NCBI RefSeq assembly: GCF_026213295.1
Contig: NC_079418.1
Coordinates: 4,785,887-4,849,886 of the forward strand
Reading direction: 5' to 3'
DNA: 64,000 nucleotides
Origin: Gadus chalcogrammus
Lineage: Eukaryota > Chordata > Actinopteri > Gadiformes > Gadidae
Part shown: positions 10,738 to 21,748 of the stretch, one piece after another
How positions within the stretch are numbered: the stretch's first letter is position 1
Layout: each line of letters begins with the position of its first letter
Made by a program: the position numbers and the translations under genes
The notes under the pieces: model-generated
Told to the model about the DNA's origin: nothing
The model's database searches: none
Seen by the model: only the letters and a program-made list of their open reading frames with translations

Positions 10738-13700
10738 ACTCCTTCTACATGTGTGGGAATTTTTGGAGTTGTAGCTCACTTCCTTCACATAGCTGCCGTT
10801 GACCCCAATGTAAAAATACTTGGAAAATGTTGTGAACATTTTGTGAAAATTGGTGAAAAGTGTGGAATCCCCACAGAAAGTGTCTAGGATCACGTTTTAG
10901 GCCATTTTGAGTCGTTTGGTGGTGGTCTGTGGTGCATTTTTTTGGACATTCATATATATTCTTTTTTTTTTTCAAATTTGAAATTTGAAAATTCATTAAT
11001 TTTTTGTTTTTGTTTTTTTTAACCCTTTTTTTGCTGGGCTCGTTCCGATCCTGAATCTGCATGAATTATGCTTCTAGACCCTTCCTAGGCCGAGAAAATA
11101 ACTTAAAACCGATAAAATTGCATTTTTTTTTGTTTTATACCTTTTTTTTGCTGGGCTCGTTCCGATCCTGAACATTATTCGAGAGCGCCCCCTATTGGAC
11201 ATAAAGTATAACTTAGCAACCGTTAAGTAAATACGATCTCATTCTAAATAAATACAAAACGGTTACCATACCAAGGTCAAGACCCCCCTCCCCACACCAC
11301 GCTCTACAGACATTATTCAAGAGCGCCACCTATTGGACAAGGATGCAATTCAGGTCTATAAGTAACAAGACAAGAAAATAAAATTCACAATAAGTGCTTT
11401 TGGTCTGTCATATTTTGCATATAGTATTGTAATAATAATTATAACACAATAAAGGGTTCTCGTCTTCATTTCCGACGAGAACGGCAGGTCAAAAGCGTTG
11501 ATTTCACGGGGATTCGATCCAACGCTTTTGGTGTCTCTTTTTTGCTGGGTCGTAAAAAAAAAAGTTCTTTATCGACGCGATGAGTGAGGTGGGTTTTTTC
11601 CTCTTTTCTGTCGGATAAATAAAGATAAGAACGTTTCTCAGCCACGTTATCTTTTGCGCCATCTGTCCATCGAAGCTTTCCGTTTCTCAGCAACCGCAAA
11701 TCGTCCAACGTAGGAATCGACTCCTTCTACATGTGTGGGAATTTTTGGAGTTGTAGCTCACTTCCTTCACATAGCTGCCGTTGACCCCAATGTAAAAATA
11801 CTTGGAAAATGTTGTGAACATTTTGTGAAAATTGGTGAAAAGTGTGGAATCCCCACAGAAAGTGTCTAGGATCACGTTTTAGGCCATTTTGAGTCGTTTG
11901 GTGGTGGTCTGTGGTGCATTTTTTTGGACATTCATATATATTCTTTTTTTTTTTCAAATTTGAAATTTGAAAATTCATTAATTTTTTGTTTTTGTTTTTT
12001 TTAACCCTTTTTTTGCTGGGCTCGTTCCGATCCTGAATCTGCATGAATTATGCTTCTAGACCCTTCCTAGGCCGAGAAAATAACTTAAAACCGATAAAAT
12101 TGCATTTTTTTTTGTTTTATACCTTTTTTTTGCTGGGCTCGTTCCGATCCTGAACATTATTCGAGAGCGCCCCCTATTGGACATAAAGTATAACTTAGCA
12201 ACCGTTAAGTAAATACGATCTCATTCTAAATAAATACAAAACGGTTACCATACCAAGGTCAAGACCCCCCTCCCCACACCACGCTCTACAGACATTATTC
12301 AAGAGCGCCACCTATTGGACAAGGATGCAATTCAGGTCTATAAGTAACAAGACAAGAAAATAAAATTCACAATAAGTGCTTTTGGTCTGTCATATTTTGC
12401 ATATAGTATTGTAATAATAATTATAACACAATAAAGGGTTCTCGTCTTCATTTCCGACGAGAACGGCAGGTCAAAAGCGTTGATTTCACGGGGATTCGAT
12501 CCAACGCTTTTGGTGTCTCTTTTTTGCTGGGTCGTAAAAAAAAAAGTTCTTTATCGACGCGATGAGTGAGGTGGGTTTTTTCCTCTTTTCTGTCGGATAA
12601 ATAAAGATAAGAACGTTTCTCAGCCACGTTATCTTTTGCGCCATCTGTCCATCGAAGCTTTCCGTTTCTCAGCAACCGCAAATCGTCCAACGTAGGAATC
12701 GACTCCTTCTACATGTGTGGGAATTTTTGGAGTTGTAGCTCACTTCCTTCACATAGCTGCCGTTGACCCCAATGTAAAAATACTTGGAAAATGTTGTGAA
12801 CATTTTGTGAAAATTGGTGAAAAGTGTGGAATCCCCACAGAAAGTGTCTAGGATCACGTTTTAGGCCATTTTGAGTCGTTTGGTGGTGGTCTGTGGTGCA
12901 TTTTTTTGGACATTCATATATATTCTTTTTTTTTTTCAAATTTGAAATTTGAAAATTCATTAATTTTTTGTTTTTGTTTTTTTTAACCCTTTTTTTGCTG
13001 GGCTCGTTCCGATCCTGAATCTGCATGAATTATGCTTCTAGACCCTTCCTAGGCCGAGAAAATAACTTAAAACCGATAAAATTGCATTTTTTTTTGTTTT
13101 ATACCTTTTTTTTGCTGGGCTCGTTCCGATCCTGAACATTATTCGAGAGCGCCCCCTATTGGACATAAAGTATAACTTAGCAACCGTTAAGTAAATACGA
13201 TCTCATTCTAAATAAATACAAAACGGTTACCATACCAAGGTCAAGACCCCCCTCCCCACACCACGCTCTACAGACATTATTCAAGAGCGCCACCTATTGG
13301 ACAAGGATGCAATTCAGGTCTATAAGTAACAAGACAAGAAAATAAAATTCACAATAAGTGCTTTTGGTCTGTCATATTTTGCATATAGTATTGTAATAAT
13401 AATTATAACACAATAAAGGGTTCTCGTCTTCATTTCCGACGAGAACGGCAGGTCAAAAGCGTTGATTTCACGGGGATTCGATCCAACGCTTTTGGTGTCT
13501 CTTTTTTGCTGGGTCGTAAAAAAAAAAGTTCTTTATCGACGCGATGAGTGAGGTGGGTTTTTTCCTCTTTTCTGTCGGATAAATAAAGATAAGAACGTTT
13601 CTCAGCCACGTTATCTTTTGCGCCATCTGTCCATCGAAGCTTTCCGTTTCTCAGCAACCGCAAATCGTCCAACGTAGGAATCGACTCCTTCTACATGTGT

Positions 13701-14665
13701 GGGAATTTTTGGAGTTGTAGCTCACTTCCTTCACATAGCTGCCGTTGACCCCAATGTAAAAATACTTGGAAAATGTTGTGAACATTTTGTGAAAATTGGT
13801 GAAAAGTGTGGAATCCCCACAGAAAGTGTCTAGGATCACGTTTTAGGCCATTTTGAGTCGTTTGGTGGTGGTCTGTGGTGCATTTTTTTGGACATTCATA
13901 TATATTCTTTTTTTTTTTCAAATTTGAAATTTGAAAATTCATTAATTTTTTGTTTTTGTTTTTTTTAACCCTTTTTTTGCTGGGCTCGTTCCGATCCTGA
14001 ATCTGCATGAATTATGCTTCTAGACCCTTCCTAGGCCGAGAAAATAACTTAAAACCGATAAAATTGCATTTTTTTTTGTTTTATACCTTTTTTTTGCTGG
14101 GCTCGTTCCGATCCTGAACATTATTCGAGAGCGCCCCCTATTGGACATAAAGTATAACTTAGCAACCGTTAAGTAAATACGATCTCATTCTAAATAAATA
14201 CAAAACGGTTACCATACCAAGGTCAAGACCCCCCTCCCCACACCACGCTCTACAGACATTATTCAAGAGCGCCACCTATTGGACAAGGATGCAATTCAGG
14301 TCTATAAGTAACAAGACAAGAAAATAAAATTCACAATAAGTGCTTTTGGTCTGTCATATTTTGCATATAGTATTGTAATAATAATTATAACACAATAAAG
14401 GGTTCTCGTCTTCATTTCCGACGAGAACGGCAGGTCAAAAGCGTTGATTTCACGGGGATTCGATCCAACGCTTTTGGTGTCTCTTTTTTGCTGGGTCGTA
14501 AAAAAAAAAGTTCTTTATCGACGCGATGAGTGAGGTGGGTTTTTTCCTCTTTTCTGTCGGATAAATAAAGATAAGAACGTTTCTCAGCCACGTTATCTTT
14601 TGCGCCATCTGTACATCGAAGCTTTCCGTTTCTCAGCAACCGCAAATCGTCCAACGTAGGAATCG
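10738..14665 (+). repeat. Four consecutive U6-less monomers
   Basis: Junctions lie at 10738, 11720, 12702 and 13684, spaced exactly 982 bp apart. This is the longest run of U6-less units in the window, and the copies look almost identical to each other. Confidence 0.92.
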
Positions 14666-14743
14666 TCTGTTGTAGCTCCACCAGCAGATAGCGTTTGGTG
14701 TCTGAGCAGAGGTACATTGCTAACTGAGGATTAGGCAATATTT

Positions 14744-14764
14744 GTGTTACTTCGGTATCACATC

Positions 14765-14799
<35 letters not shown>

Positions 14800-14848
14800 G
14801 GCCCCTGCGCAAGGATGACACGCAAATTCGTGAAGCGTTCTATCTTTT
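14744..14848 (+). ncRNA. RNU6: U6 snRNA, copy 4
   Basis: Complete copy, 5463 bp after copy 3 because four short monomers intervene. It shares private flank variants with copy 2 (the 'gtacattgc' upstream flank and the T-to-C change near 15265). Confidence 0.95.
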
Positions 14849-16201
14849 AAGTTTTAATTCAAAGTTTCGGAGTTCTAGCCAACTTCCTTCGTATAGCTGC
14901 CATTGACCCCCCCCATTTAAAGGTTCATTTTGGTACGGTAAATATGAAGCAGAAGGGAATTTGGCGCCCCTAGTGGCAAAACAATTTAACATTGGAAAAC
15001 ACCTAAAAGCGTTGCCATGGGAACAGGGAGAGAGGCGTGGGAATATAAACCCTATGGAGTGGTAGCTATGGATCAGGGCTAAGTCTGTGCCAAGTTCTGG
15101 CCACCTGGTGGCTTGTTTTGGTATAGAAAATCGCATTTGAAGTTTTTCACTAAACGCGGGAAAAAGGGGTGTTACCAATATTTTCTTTTGAAGAAAATTG
15201 GTGTGGAAGGTTTTCCAGGCTCCTTCTACATGTGTGGGAATTTTTGGAGTTGTAGCTCACTTCCCTCACATAGCTGCCGTTGACCCCAATGTAAAAATAC
15301 TTGGAAAATGTTGTGAACATTTTGTGAAAATTGGTGAAAAGTGTGGAATCCCCACAGAAAGTGTCTAGGATCACGTTTTAGGCCATTTTGAGTCGTTTGG
15401 TGGTGGTCTGTGGTGCATTTTTTTGGACATTCATATATATTCTTTTTTTTTTTTCAAATTTGAAATTTGAAAATTCATTAATTTTTTTTTTTTGTTTTTT
15501 TTAACCCTTTTTTGGCTGGGCTCGTTCCGATCCTGAATCTGCATGAATTATGCTTCTAGACCCTTCCTAGGCCGAGAAAATAACTTAAAACCGATAAAAT
15601 TGCATTTTTTTTTGTTTTATACCTTTTTTTTGCTGGGCTCGTTCCGATCCTGAACATTATTCGAGAGCGCCCCCTATTGGACATAAAGTATAACTTAGCA
15701 ACCGTTAAGTAAATACGATCTCATTCTAAATAAATACAAAACGGTTACCATACCAAGGTCAAGACCCCCCTCCCCACACCACGCTCTACAGACATTATTC
15801 AAGAGCGCCACCTATTGGACAAGGATGCAATTCAGGTCTATAAGTAACAAGACAAGAAAATAAAATTCACAATAAGTGCTTTTGGTCTGTCATATTTTGC
15901 ATATAGTATTGTAATAATAATTATAACACAATAAAGGGTTCTCGTCTTCATTTCCGACGAGAACGGCAGGTCAAAAGCGTTGATTTCACGGGGATTCGAT
16001 CCAACGCTTTTGGTGTCTCTTTTTTGCTGGGTCGTAAAAAAAAAAGTTCTTTATCGACGCGATGAGTGAGGTGGGTTTTTTCCTCTTTTCTGTCGGATAA
16101 ATAAAGATAAGAACGTTTCTCAGCCACGTTATCTTTTGCGCCATCTGTACATCGAAGCTTTCCGTTTCTCAGCAACCGCAAATCGTCCAACGTAGGAATC
16201 G

Positions 16202-17184
16202 ACTCCTTCTACATGTGTGGGAATTTTTGGAGTTGTAGCTCACTTCCTTCACATAGCTGCCGTTGACCCCAATGTAAAAATACTTGGAAAATGTTGTGAA
16301 CATTTTGTGAAAATTGGTGAAAAGTGTGGAATCCCCACAGAAAGTGTCTAGGATCACGTTTTAGGCCATTTTGAGTCGTTTGGTGGTGGTCTGTGGTGCA
16401 TTTTTTTGGACATTCATATATATTCTTTTTTTTTTTTCAAATTTGAAATTTGAAAATTCATTAATTTTTTGTTTTTGTTTTTTTTAACCCTTTTTTTGCT
16501 GGGCTCGTTCCGATCCTGAATCTGCATTAATTATGCTTCTAGACCCTTCCTAGGCCGAGAAAATAACTTAAAACCGATAAAATTGCATTTTTTTTTGTTT
16601 TATACCTTTTTTTTGCTGGGCTCGTTCCGATCCTGAACATTATTCGAGAGCGCCCCCTATTGGACATAAAGTATAACTTAGCAACCGTTAAGTAAATACG
16701 ATCTCATTCTAAATAAATACAAAACGGTTACCATACCAAGGTCAAGACCCCCCTCCCCACACCACGCTCTACAGACATTATTCAAGAGCGCCACCTATTG
16801 GACAAGGATGCAATTCAGGTCTATAAGTAACAAGACAAGAAAATAAAATTCACAATAAGTGCTTTTGGTCTGTCATATTTTGCATATAGTATTGTAATAA
16901 TAATTATAACACAATAAAGGGTTCTCGTCTTCATTTCCGACGAGAACGGCAGGTCAAAAGCGTTGATTTCACGGGGATTCGATCCAACGCTTTTGGTGTC
17001 TCTTTTTTGCTGGGTCGTAAAAAAAAAAGTTCTTTATCGACGCGATGAGTGAGGTGGGTTTTTTCCTCTTTTCTGTCGGATAAATAAAGATAAGAACGTT
17101 TCTCAGCCACGTTATCTTTTGCGCCATCTGTCCATCGAAGCTTTCCGTTTCTCAGCAACCGCAAATCGTCCAACGTAGGAATCG
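16202..17184 (+). repeat. Last U6-less monomer of block A
   Basis: One 982-bp unit with its junction at 16202, carrying the 'gcattaatt' variant near 16525. It leads into the truncated U6 at 17263. Confidence 0.9.
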
Positions 17185-17262
17185 TCTGTTGTAGCTCCAC
17201 CAGCAGATAGCGTTTGGTGTCTGAGCAGAGGTACATAGCTAACTGAGGATTAGGCAGTATTT

Positions 17263-17283
17263 GTGTTACTTCGGTATCACATC

Positions 17284-17318
<35 letters not shown>

Positions 17319-17331
17319 GGCCCCTGCGCAA
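17263..17331 (+). pseudogene. RNU6: U6 snRNA 5' fragment (nt 1-69)
   Basis: Identical to the complete copies through GCGCAA (nt 64-69), then replaced by 'aggaaggttaccg'. The ACAGAGA box and AGC triad are kept, but the 3' part of the internal stem-loop and the terminator are missing. The same breakpoint recurs at 43793. Confidence 0.93.
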
Positions 17332-17772
17332 AGGAAGGTTACCGTTCTTCTCTATGGGGGTCCGGCCCGCGGCACAGCCGCGGGACGGTCCCCTTTGGCG
17401 CCCCCTTTCGGCCGCCGCTCCTCGGGCCGGTCCCGGCCCCGGCGGGCACCTCGGACCGGGAATTCGTCCGGTCCAACCGGTCGAACCGACGGTTCGGGGT
17501 CGGAATTGGAACGCACCGTCTGCTTTGAGCAGAGGCCGAAATCGGAACGATCGGAACGAAACGGAACGAAACGGAACGCACAGGGGTCAGGTCGGGACAC
17601 GGGTGGAAACGCCCATGTCGAGGGACCGGTGCGGTGCCGTTATAAACAAGCGTTGTCTAATTCAACCTGTGTCCGTTAAACAAGCGTTTGTCTGATTCAA
17701 CCTGTGTCCGTTATTGCAATACATCGCTTGTTTATCAAAGAAGGCTTTATTTTCAATGCATTGCTTTAACTG
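17332..17772. other. GC-rich module abutting truncated U6 (copy 1)
   Basis: About 370 bp of very GC- and CpG-rich DNA is followed by an AT-rich tail. It contains the hairpin CCCGCGGC-aca-GCCGCGGG (near 17368), short tandem 'cggaacga' repeats near 17540-17575, a TATAAA near 17640, and a ~38-bp duplicated phrase around 17645-17715. It ends with a single unit of the 'tttatcaaagaaggcttta' minisatellite that is expanded after the second module. Overlapping reading frames exist on both strands but look like CpG-rich accidents. It is probably one terminal part of an element inserted in U6. Confidence 0.6.
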
Positions 17773-19602
17773 CACTCGTTGTGAATGCTAACCGCCCCGC
17801 CACCACTTTCAATGGGGATCGCTATTCCGTAATTTCAACATTAAGTTTAACATATTTATAATTCGAAATTCGTCCCAGCATTTATACCACATACACACTA
17901 GGGTCTATAGCATATAACCGAGTCGTCCTCTCACATTTTAATGCATTTCTCAAGATTTAACAGCACTCGTTGTGAATGCTAACCGCCGCGCCACCACTTT
18001 CAATGGGGATCGCTACTCCGTAATTTCAACATTAAGTTTAACATATTTATAATTCGAAATTCCTCCCAGCATTTATACCACATACACACTAGGGTCTATA
18101 GCATATAACCGAGTCGCCCTCTCACATTTTAATGCATTTTTCAAGATTTAACAGCACTCGTTGTGAATGCTAACCGCCGCGCCACCACTTTCAATGGGGA
18201 TCGCTACTCCGTAATTTCAACATTAAGTTTAACATATTTATAATTCGAAATTCCTCCCAGCATTTATACCACATACACACTAGGGTCTATAGCATATAAC
18301 CGAGTCGCCCTCTCACATTTTAATGCATTTTTCAAGATTTAACAGCACTCGTTGTGAATGCTAACCGCCCCGCCACCACTTTCAATGGGGATCGCTACTC
18401 CGTAATTTCAACATTAAGTTTAACATATTTATAATTCGAAATTCGTCCCAGCATTTATACCACATACACACTAGGGTCTATAGCATATAACCGAGTCGTC
18501 CTCTCACATTTTAATGCATTTCTCAAGATTTAACAGCACTCGTTGTGAATGCTAACCGCCCCGCCACCACTTTCAATGGGGATCGCTACTCCGTAATTTC
18601 AACATTAAGTTTAACATATTTATAATTCGAAATTCGTCCCAGCATTTATACCACATACACACTAGGGTCTATAGCATATAACCGAGTCGTCCTCTCACAT
18701 TTTAATGCATTTCTCAAGATTTAACAGCACTCGTTGTGAATGCTAACCGCCGCGCCACCACTTTCAATGGGGATCGCTACTCCGTAATTTCAACATTAAG
18801 TTTAACATATTTATAATTCGAAATTCCTCCCAGCATTTATACCACATACACACTAGGGTCTATAGCATATAACCGAGTCGCCCTCTCACATTTTAATGCA
18901 TTTTTCAAGATTTAACAGCACTCGTTGTGAATGCTAACCGCCGCGCCACCACTTTCAATGGGGATCGCTACTCCGTAATTTCAACATTAAGTTTAACATA
19001 TTTATAATTCGAAATTCCTCCCAGCATTTATACCACATACACACTAGGGTCTATAGCATATAACCGAGTCGCCCTCTCACATTTTAATGCATTTTTCAAG
19101 ATTTAACAGCACTCGTTGTGAATGCTAACCGCCGCGCCACCACTTTCAATGGGGATCGCTACTCTCCGTAATTTCAACATTAAGTTTAACATATTTATAA
19201 TTCGAAATTCCTCCCAGCATTTATACCACATACACACTAGGGTCTATAGCATATAACCGAGTCGCCCTCTCACATTTTAATGCATTTTTCAAGATTTAAC
19301 AGCACTCGTTGTGAATGCTAACCGCCCCGCCACCACTTTCAATGGGGATCGCTACTCCGTAATTCACACTAGGGTCTATAGCATATAACCGAGTCGCCCT
19401 CTCACATTTTAATGCATTTTTCAAGATTTAACAGCACTCGTTGTGAATGCTAACCGCCGCGCCACCACTTTCAATGGGGATCGCTACTCCGTAATTTCAA
19501 CATTAAGTTTAACATATTTATAATTCGAAATTCCTCCCAGCATTTATACCACATACACACTAGGGTCTATAGCATATAACCAAATCGTCCTCTCACATTT
19601 TA
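17773..19602. repeat. 191-bp satellite, about 9.6 copies
   Basis: The phrase 'cactcgttgtgaatgct' recurs at 17773, 17964, 18155, 18346, 18537, 18728, 18919, 19110, 19303 and 19435. The period is 191 bp, with one monomer of 193 bp and one internally deleted to 132 bp. Monomers fall into two subtypes (cgtcccag/cgtcctc and cctcccag/cgccctc) that alternate in blocks of two, suggesting higher-order amplification. Confidence 0.95.
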
Positions 19603-19882
19603 ATGCAGTTTCCACGATTAATTTACTTAAGTGATGGTCGAACACGGTTGAAAACTTTCAAAGTAGTGGCCATTTTTCGGCTGGAGGAGCTTATGATAAC
19701 TTGCGCTCCCCGCCGGCAGCCAATCACGTCTCAGGACGCAAATGAAACAGTCCAATCAAACCATGCGTGGTTTTGGCCCAGTAAATGAAACAGACCAATC
19801 AGACAGGAGTGGTTTTTCCGCGAGGGCGGGGGAGCAAGTGAAACAAGTGAAACACAGGTGTAGAGCACAACAACATTCCGGT
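19603..19882. promoter_or_regulatory. CCAAT-rich flank of block B
   Basis: CCAAT boxes lie at 19720, 19752 and 19795, all on the + strand, within a segment that also contains 'aagtgaaacaagtgaaacac'. Apart from CCAAT boxes it does not resemble the flank of block A (576-808). It ends where U6 nt 78 begins. Promoter function is inferred only from the boxes. Confidence 0.35.
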
Positions 19883-19910
19883 CGCAAATTCGTGAAGCGT
19901 TCTATCTTTT
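19883..19910 (+). pseudogene. RNU6: U6 snRNA 3' fragment (nt 78-105)
   Basis: Only the last 28 nt of U6 remain, from 'cgcaaattcg' to the terminal TTTT, preceded by unrelated DNA. The breakpoint differs from the one at 809 by 14 nt. Confidence 0.88.
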
Positions 19911-20576
19911 AAGTTTTAATTCAAAGTTTCGGAGTTCTAGCCAACTTCCTTCGTATAGCTGCCATTGACCCCCCCCATTTAAAGGTTCATTTTGGTACGG
20001 TAAATATGAAGCAGAAGGGAATTTGGCGCCCCTAGTGGCAACATTTTTTAACATTGGAAAACACCTAAAAGCGTTGCCATGGGAACAGGGAGAGAGGCGT
20101 GGGAATATAAACCCTATGGAGTGGTAGCTATGGATCAGGGCTAAGTCTGTGCCAAGTTCTGGCCACCTGGTGGCTTGTTTTGGTATAGAAAATTGCATTT
20201 GAAGTTTTTCACTAAACGCGGGAAAAAGGGGTGTTACCAATATTTTCTTTTGAAGAAAATTGGTGTGGAAGGTTTTCCAGGCTCCTTCTACATGTGTGGG
20301 AATCTTTGGAGTTGTAGCTCACTTCCTTCACATAGCTGCCGTTGACCCCAATGTAAAAATACTTGGAAAATGTTGTGAACATTTTGTGAAAATTGGTGAA
20401 AAGTGTGGAATCCCCACAGAAAGTGTCTAGGATCACGTTTTAGGCCATTTTGAGTCGTTTGGTGGTGGTCTGTGGTGCATTTTTTTGGACATTCATATAT
20501 ATTCTTTTTTTTTTTTCAAATTTGAAATTTGAAAATTCATTAATTTTTTGTTTTTGTTTTTTTTAACCCTTTTTTT

Positions 20577-21190
20577 GCTGGGCTCGTTCCGATCCTGAAT
20601 CTGCATGAATTATGCTTCTAGACCCTTCCTAGGCCGAGAAAATAACTTCAAACCGATAAAATTGCATTTTTTTTTGTTTTTTTTAACCTTTTTTTTGCTG
20701 GGCTCGTTCCGATCCTGAATCTGCAGGAATTATGCTTCTAGACCCTTCCTAGGCCGAGAAAATAACTTAAAACCGATAAAATTGCATTTTTTTTGTTTTT
20801 TTTAACCTTTTTTTTGCTGGGCTCGTTCCGATCCTGAATCTGCAGGAATTATGCTTCTAGACCCTTCCTAGGCCGAGAAAATAACTTAAAACCGATAAAA
20901 TTTCATTTTTTTTTGTTTTTTTGTTTTTTTTAGCTGGGCTCGTTCCGATCCTGAATCTGCAGGAATTATGCTTCTAGACCCTTCCTAGGCCGAGAAAATA
21001 ACTTAAAACCGATAAAATTGCATTTTTTTTTGTTTTTTTGTTTTTTTTAACCTTTTTTTTGCTGGGCTCGTTCCGATCCTGAATCTGCAGGAATTATGCT
21101 TCTAGACCCTTCCTAGGCCGAGAAAATAACTTAAAACCGATAAAATTTCATTTTTTTTTTTTTTTATACCTTTTTTTTGCTGGGCTCGTT
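20577..21190 (+). repeat. 117-bp subrepeat expansion, five copies
   Basis: Copies start at 20577, 20697, 20816, 20933 and 21061, with a partial copy at 21179 that runs into the motif 3 region. Each copy has the phrase 'cttctagacccttcctagg' followed by A-rich and T-rich stretches. The period varies from 117 to 128 bp through the T runs. In block A only one complete copy and one partial copy occur per monomer. Similar expansions occur in other block B monomers, with six copies around 28478-29197 and 30063-30789. Confidence 0.9.
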
Positions 21191-21748
21191 CCGATCCTGA
21201 ACATTATTCGAGAGCGCCCCCTATTGGACATAAAGTATAACTTAGCAACCGTTAAGTAAATACGATCTCATTCTAAATAAATACAAAACGGTTACCATAC
21301 CAAGGTCAAGACCCCCCTCCCCACACCACGCTCTACAGACATTATTCAAGAGCGCCACCTATTGGACAAGGATGCAATTCAGGTCTATAAGTAACAAGAC
21401 AAGAAAATAAAATTCACAATAAGTGCTTTTGGTCTGTCATATTTTGCATATAGTATTGTAATAATAATTATAACACAATAAAGGGTTCTCGTCTTCATTT
21501 CCGACGAGAACGGCAGGTCAAAAGCGTTGATTTCACGGGGATTCGATCCAACGCTTTTGGTGTCTCTTTTTTGCTGGGTCGTAAAAAAAAAAGTTCTTTA
21601 TCGACGCGATGAGTGAGGTGGGTTTTTTCCTCTTTTCTGTCGGATAAATAAAGATAAGAACGTTTCTCAGCCACGTTATCTTTTGCGCCATCTGTCCATC
21701 GAAGCTTTCCGTTTCTCAGCAACCGCAAATCGTCCAACGTAGGAATCG

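Larger units (their letters stand above)
809..17331 (+). repeat. U6 snRNA tandem array, block A
   Basis: This block has 14 head-to-tail monomers. Full monomers are 1536 bp, and nine of the 14 lack ~554 bp (U6 plus its 3' flank) and are 982 bp. Distances between successive U6 starts are 3499, 3500, 5463 and 2519 bp, which match F+2S, F+2S, F+4S and F+S. The copies differ by only a handful of substitutions and homopolymer lengths, implying recent amplification or strong homogenisation. The block starts with U6 nt 64 onward and ends at U6 nt 69. Identical short minus-strand reading frames recur in every monomer, but they are by-products of the repeat. Confidence 0.93.
17332..19882. mobile_element. 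Candidate U6-targeted insertion between blocks A and B
   Basis: This 2551-bp segment sits between a U6 5' fragment (ending nt 69) and a U6 3' fragment (starting nt 78). It is made of the GC-rich module, the 191-bp satellite and a CCAAT-rich segment. Dada-superfamily DNA transposons of fish are known to insert at a fixed site in U6 genes with 6-7 bp duplications. The fixed breakpoint at nt 69 and the GCGCAA repeat found at 809 fit this. No transposase and no convincing terminal inverted repeat is visible, and eight U6 bases (nt 70-77) are missing on the right. A non-autonomous or rearranged element, or simple recombination, are alternatives. Confidence 0.4.

Noticed and set aside
17261..17695. 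Overlapping frames of 80-144 codons in the GC-rich module
   Set aside because: They occur on both strands and in several frames, as expected of CpG-rich DNA lacking stops. The longest + strand frames start within or next to the U6 fragment.
17332..17720. GC-rich module as ribosomal DNA
   Set aside because: The composition is reminiscent of rDNA spacers, but no 18S, 5.8S, 28S or 5S sequence is recognisable.
17773..19602. Regular 191-bp repeats considered as a CRISPR array
   Set aside because: The whole 191 bp is repeated with no unique spacers. The context is a vertebrate genome.
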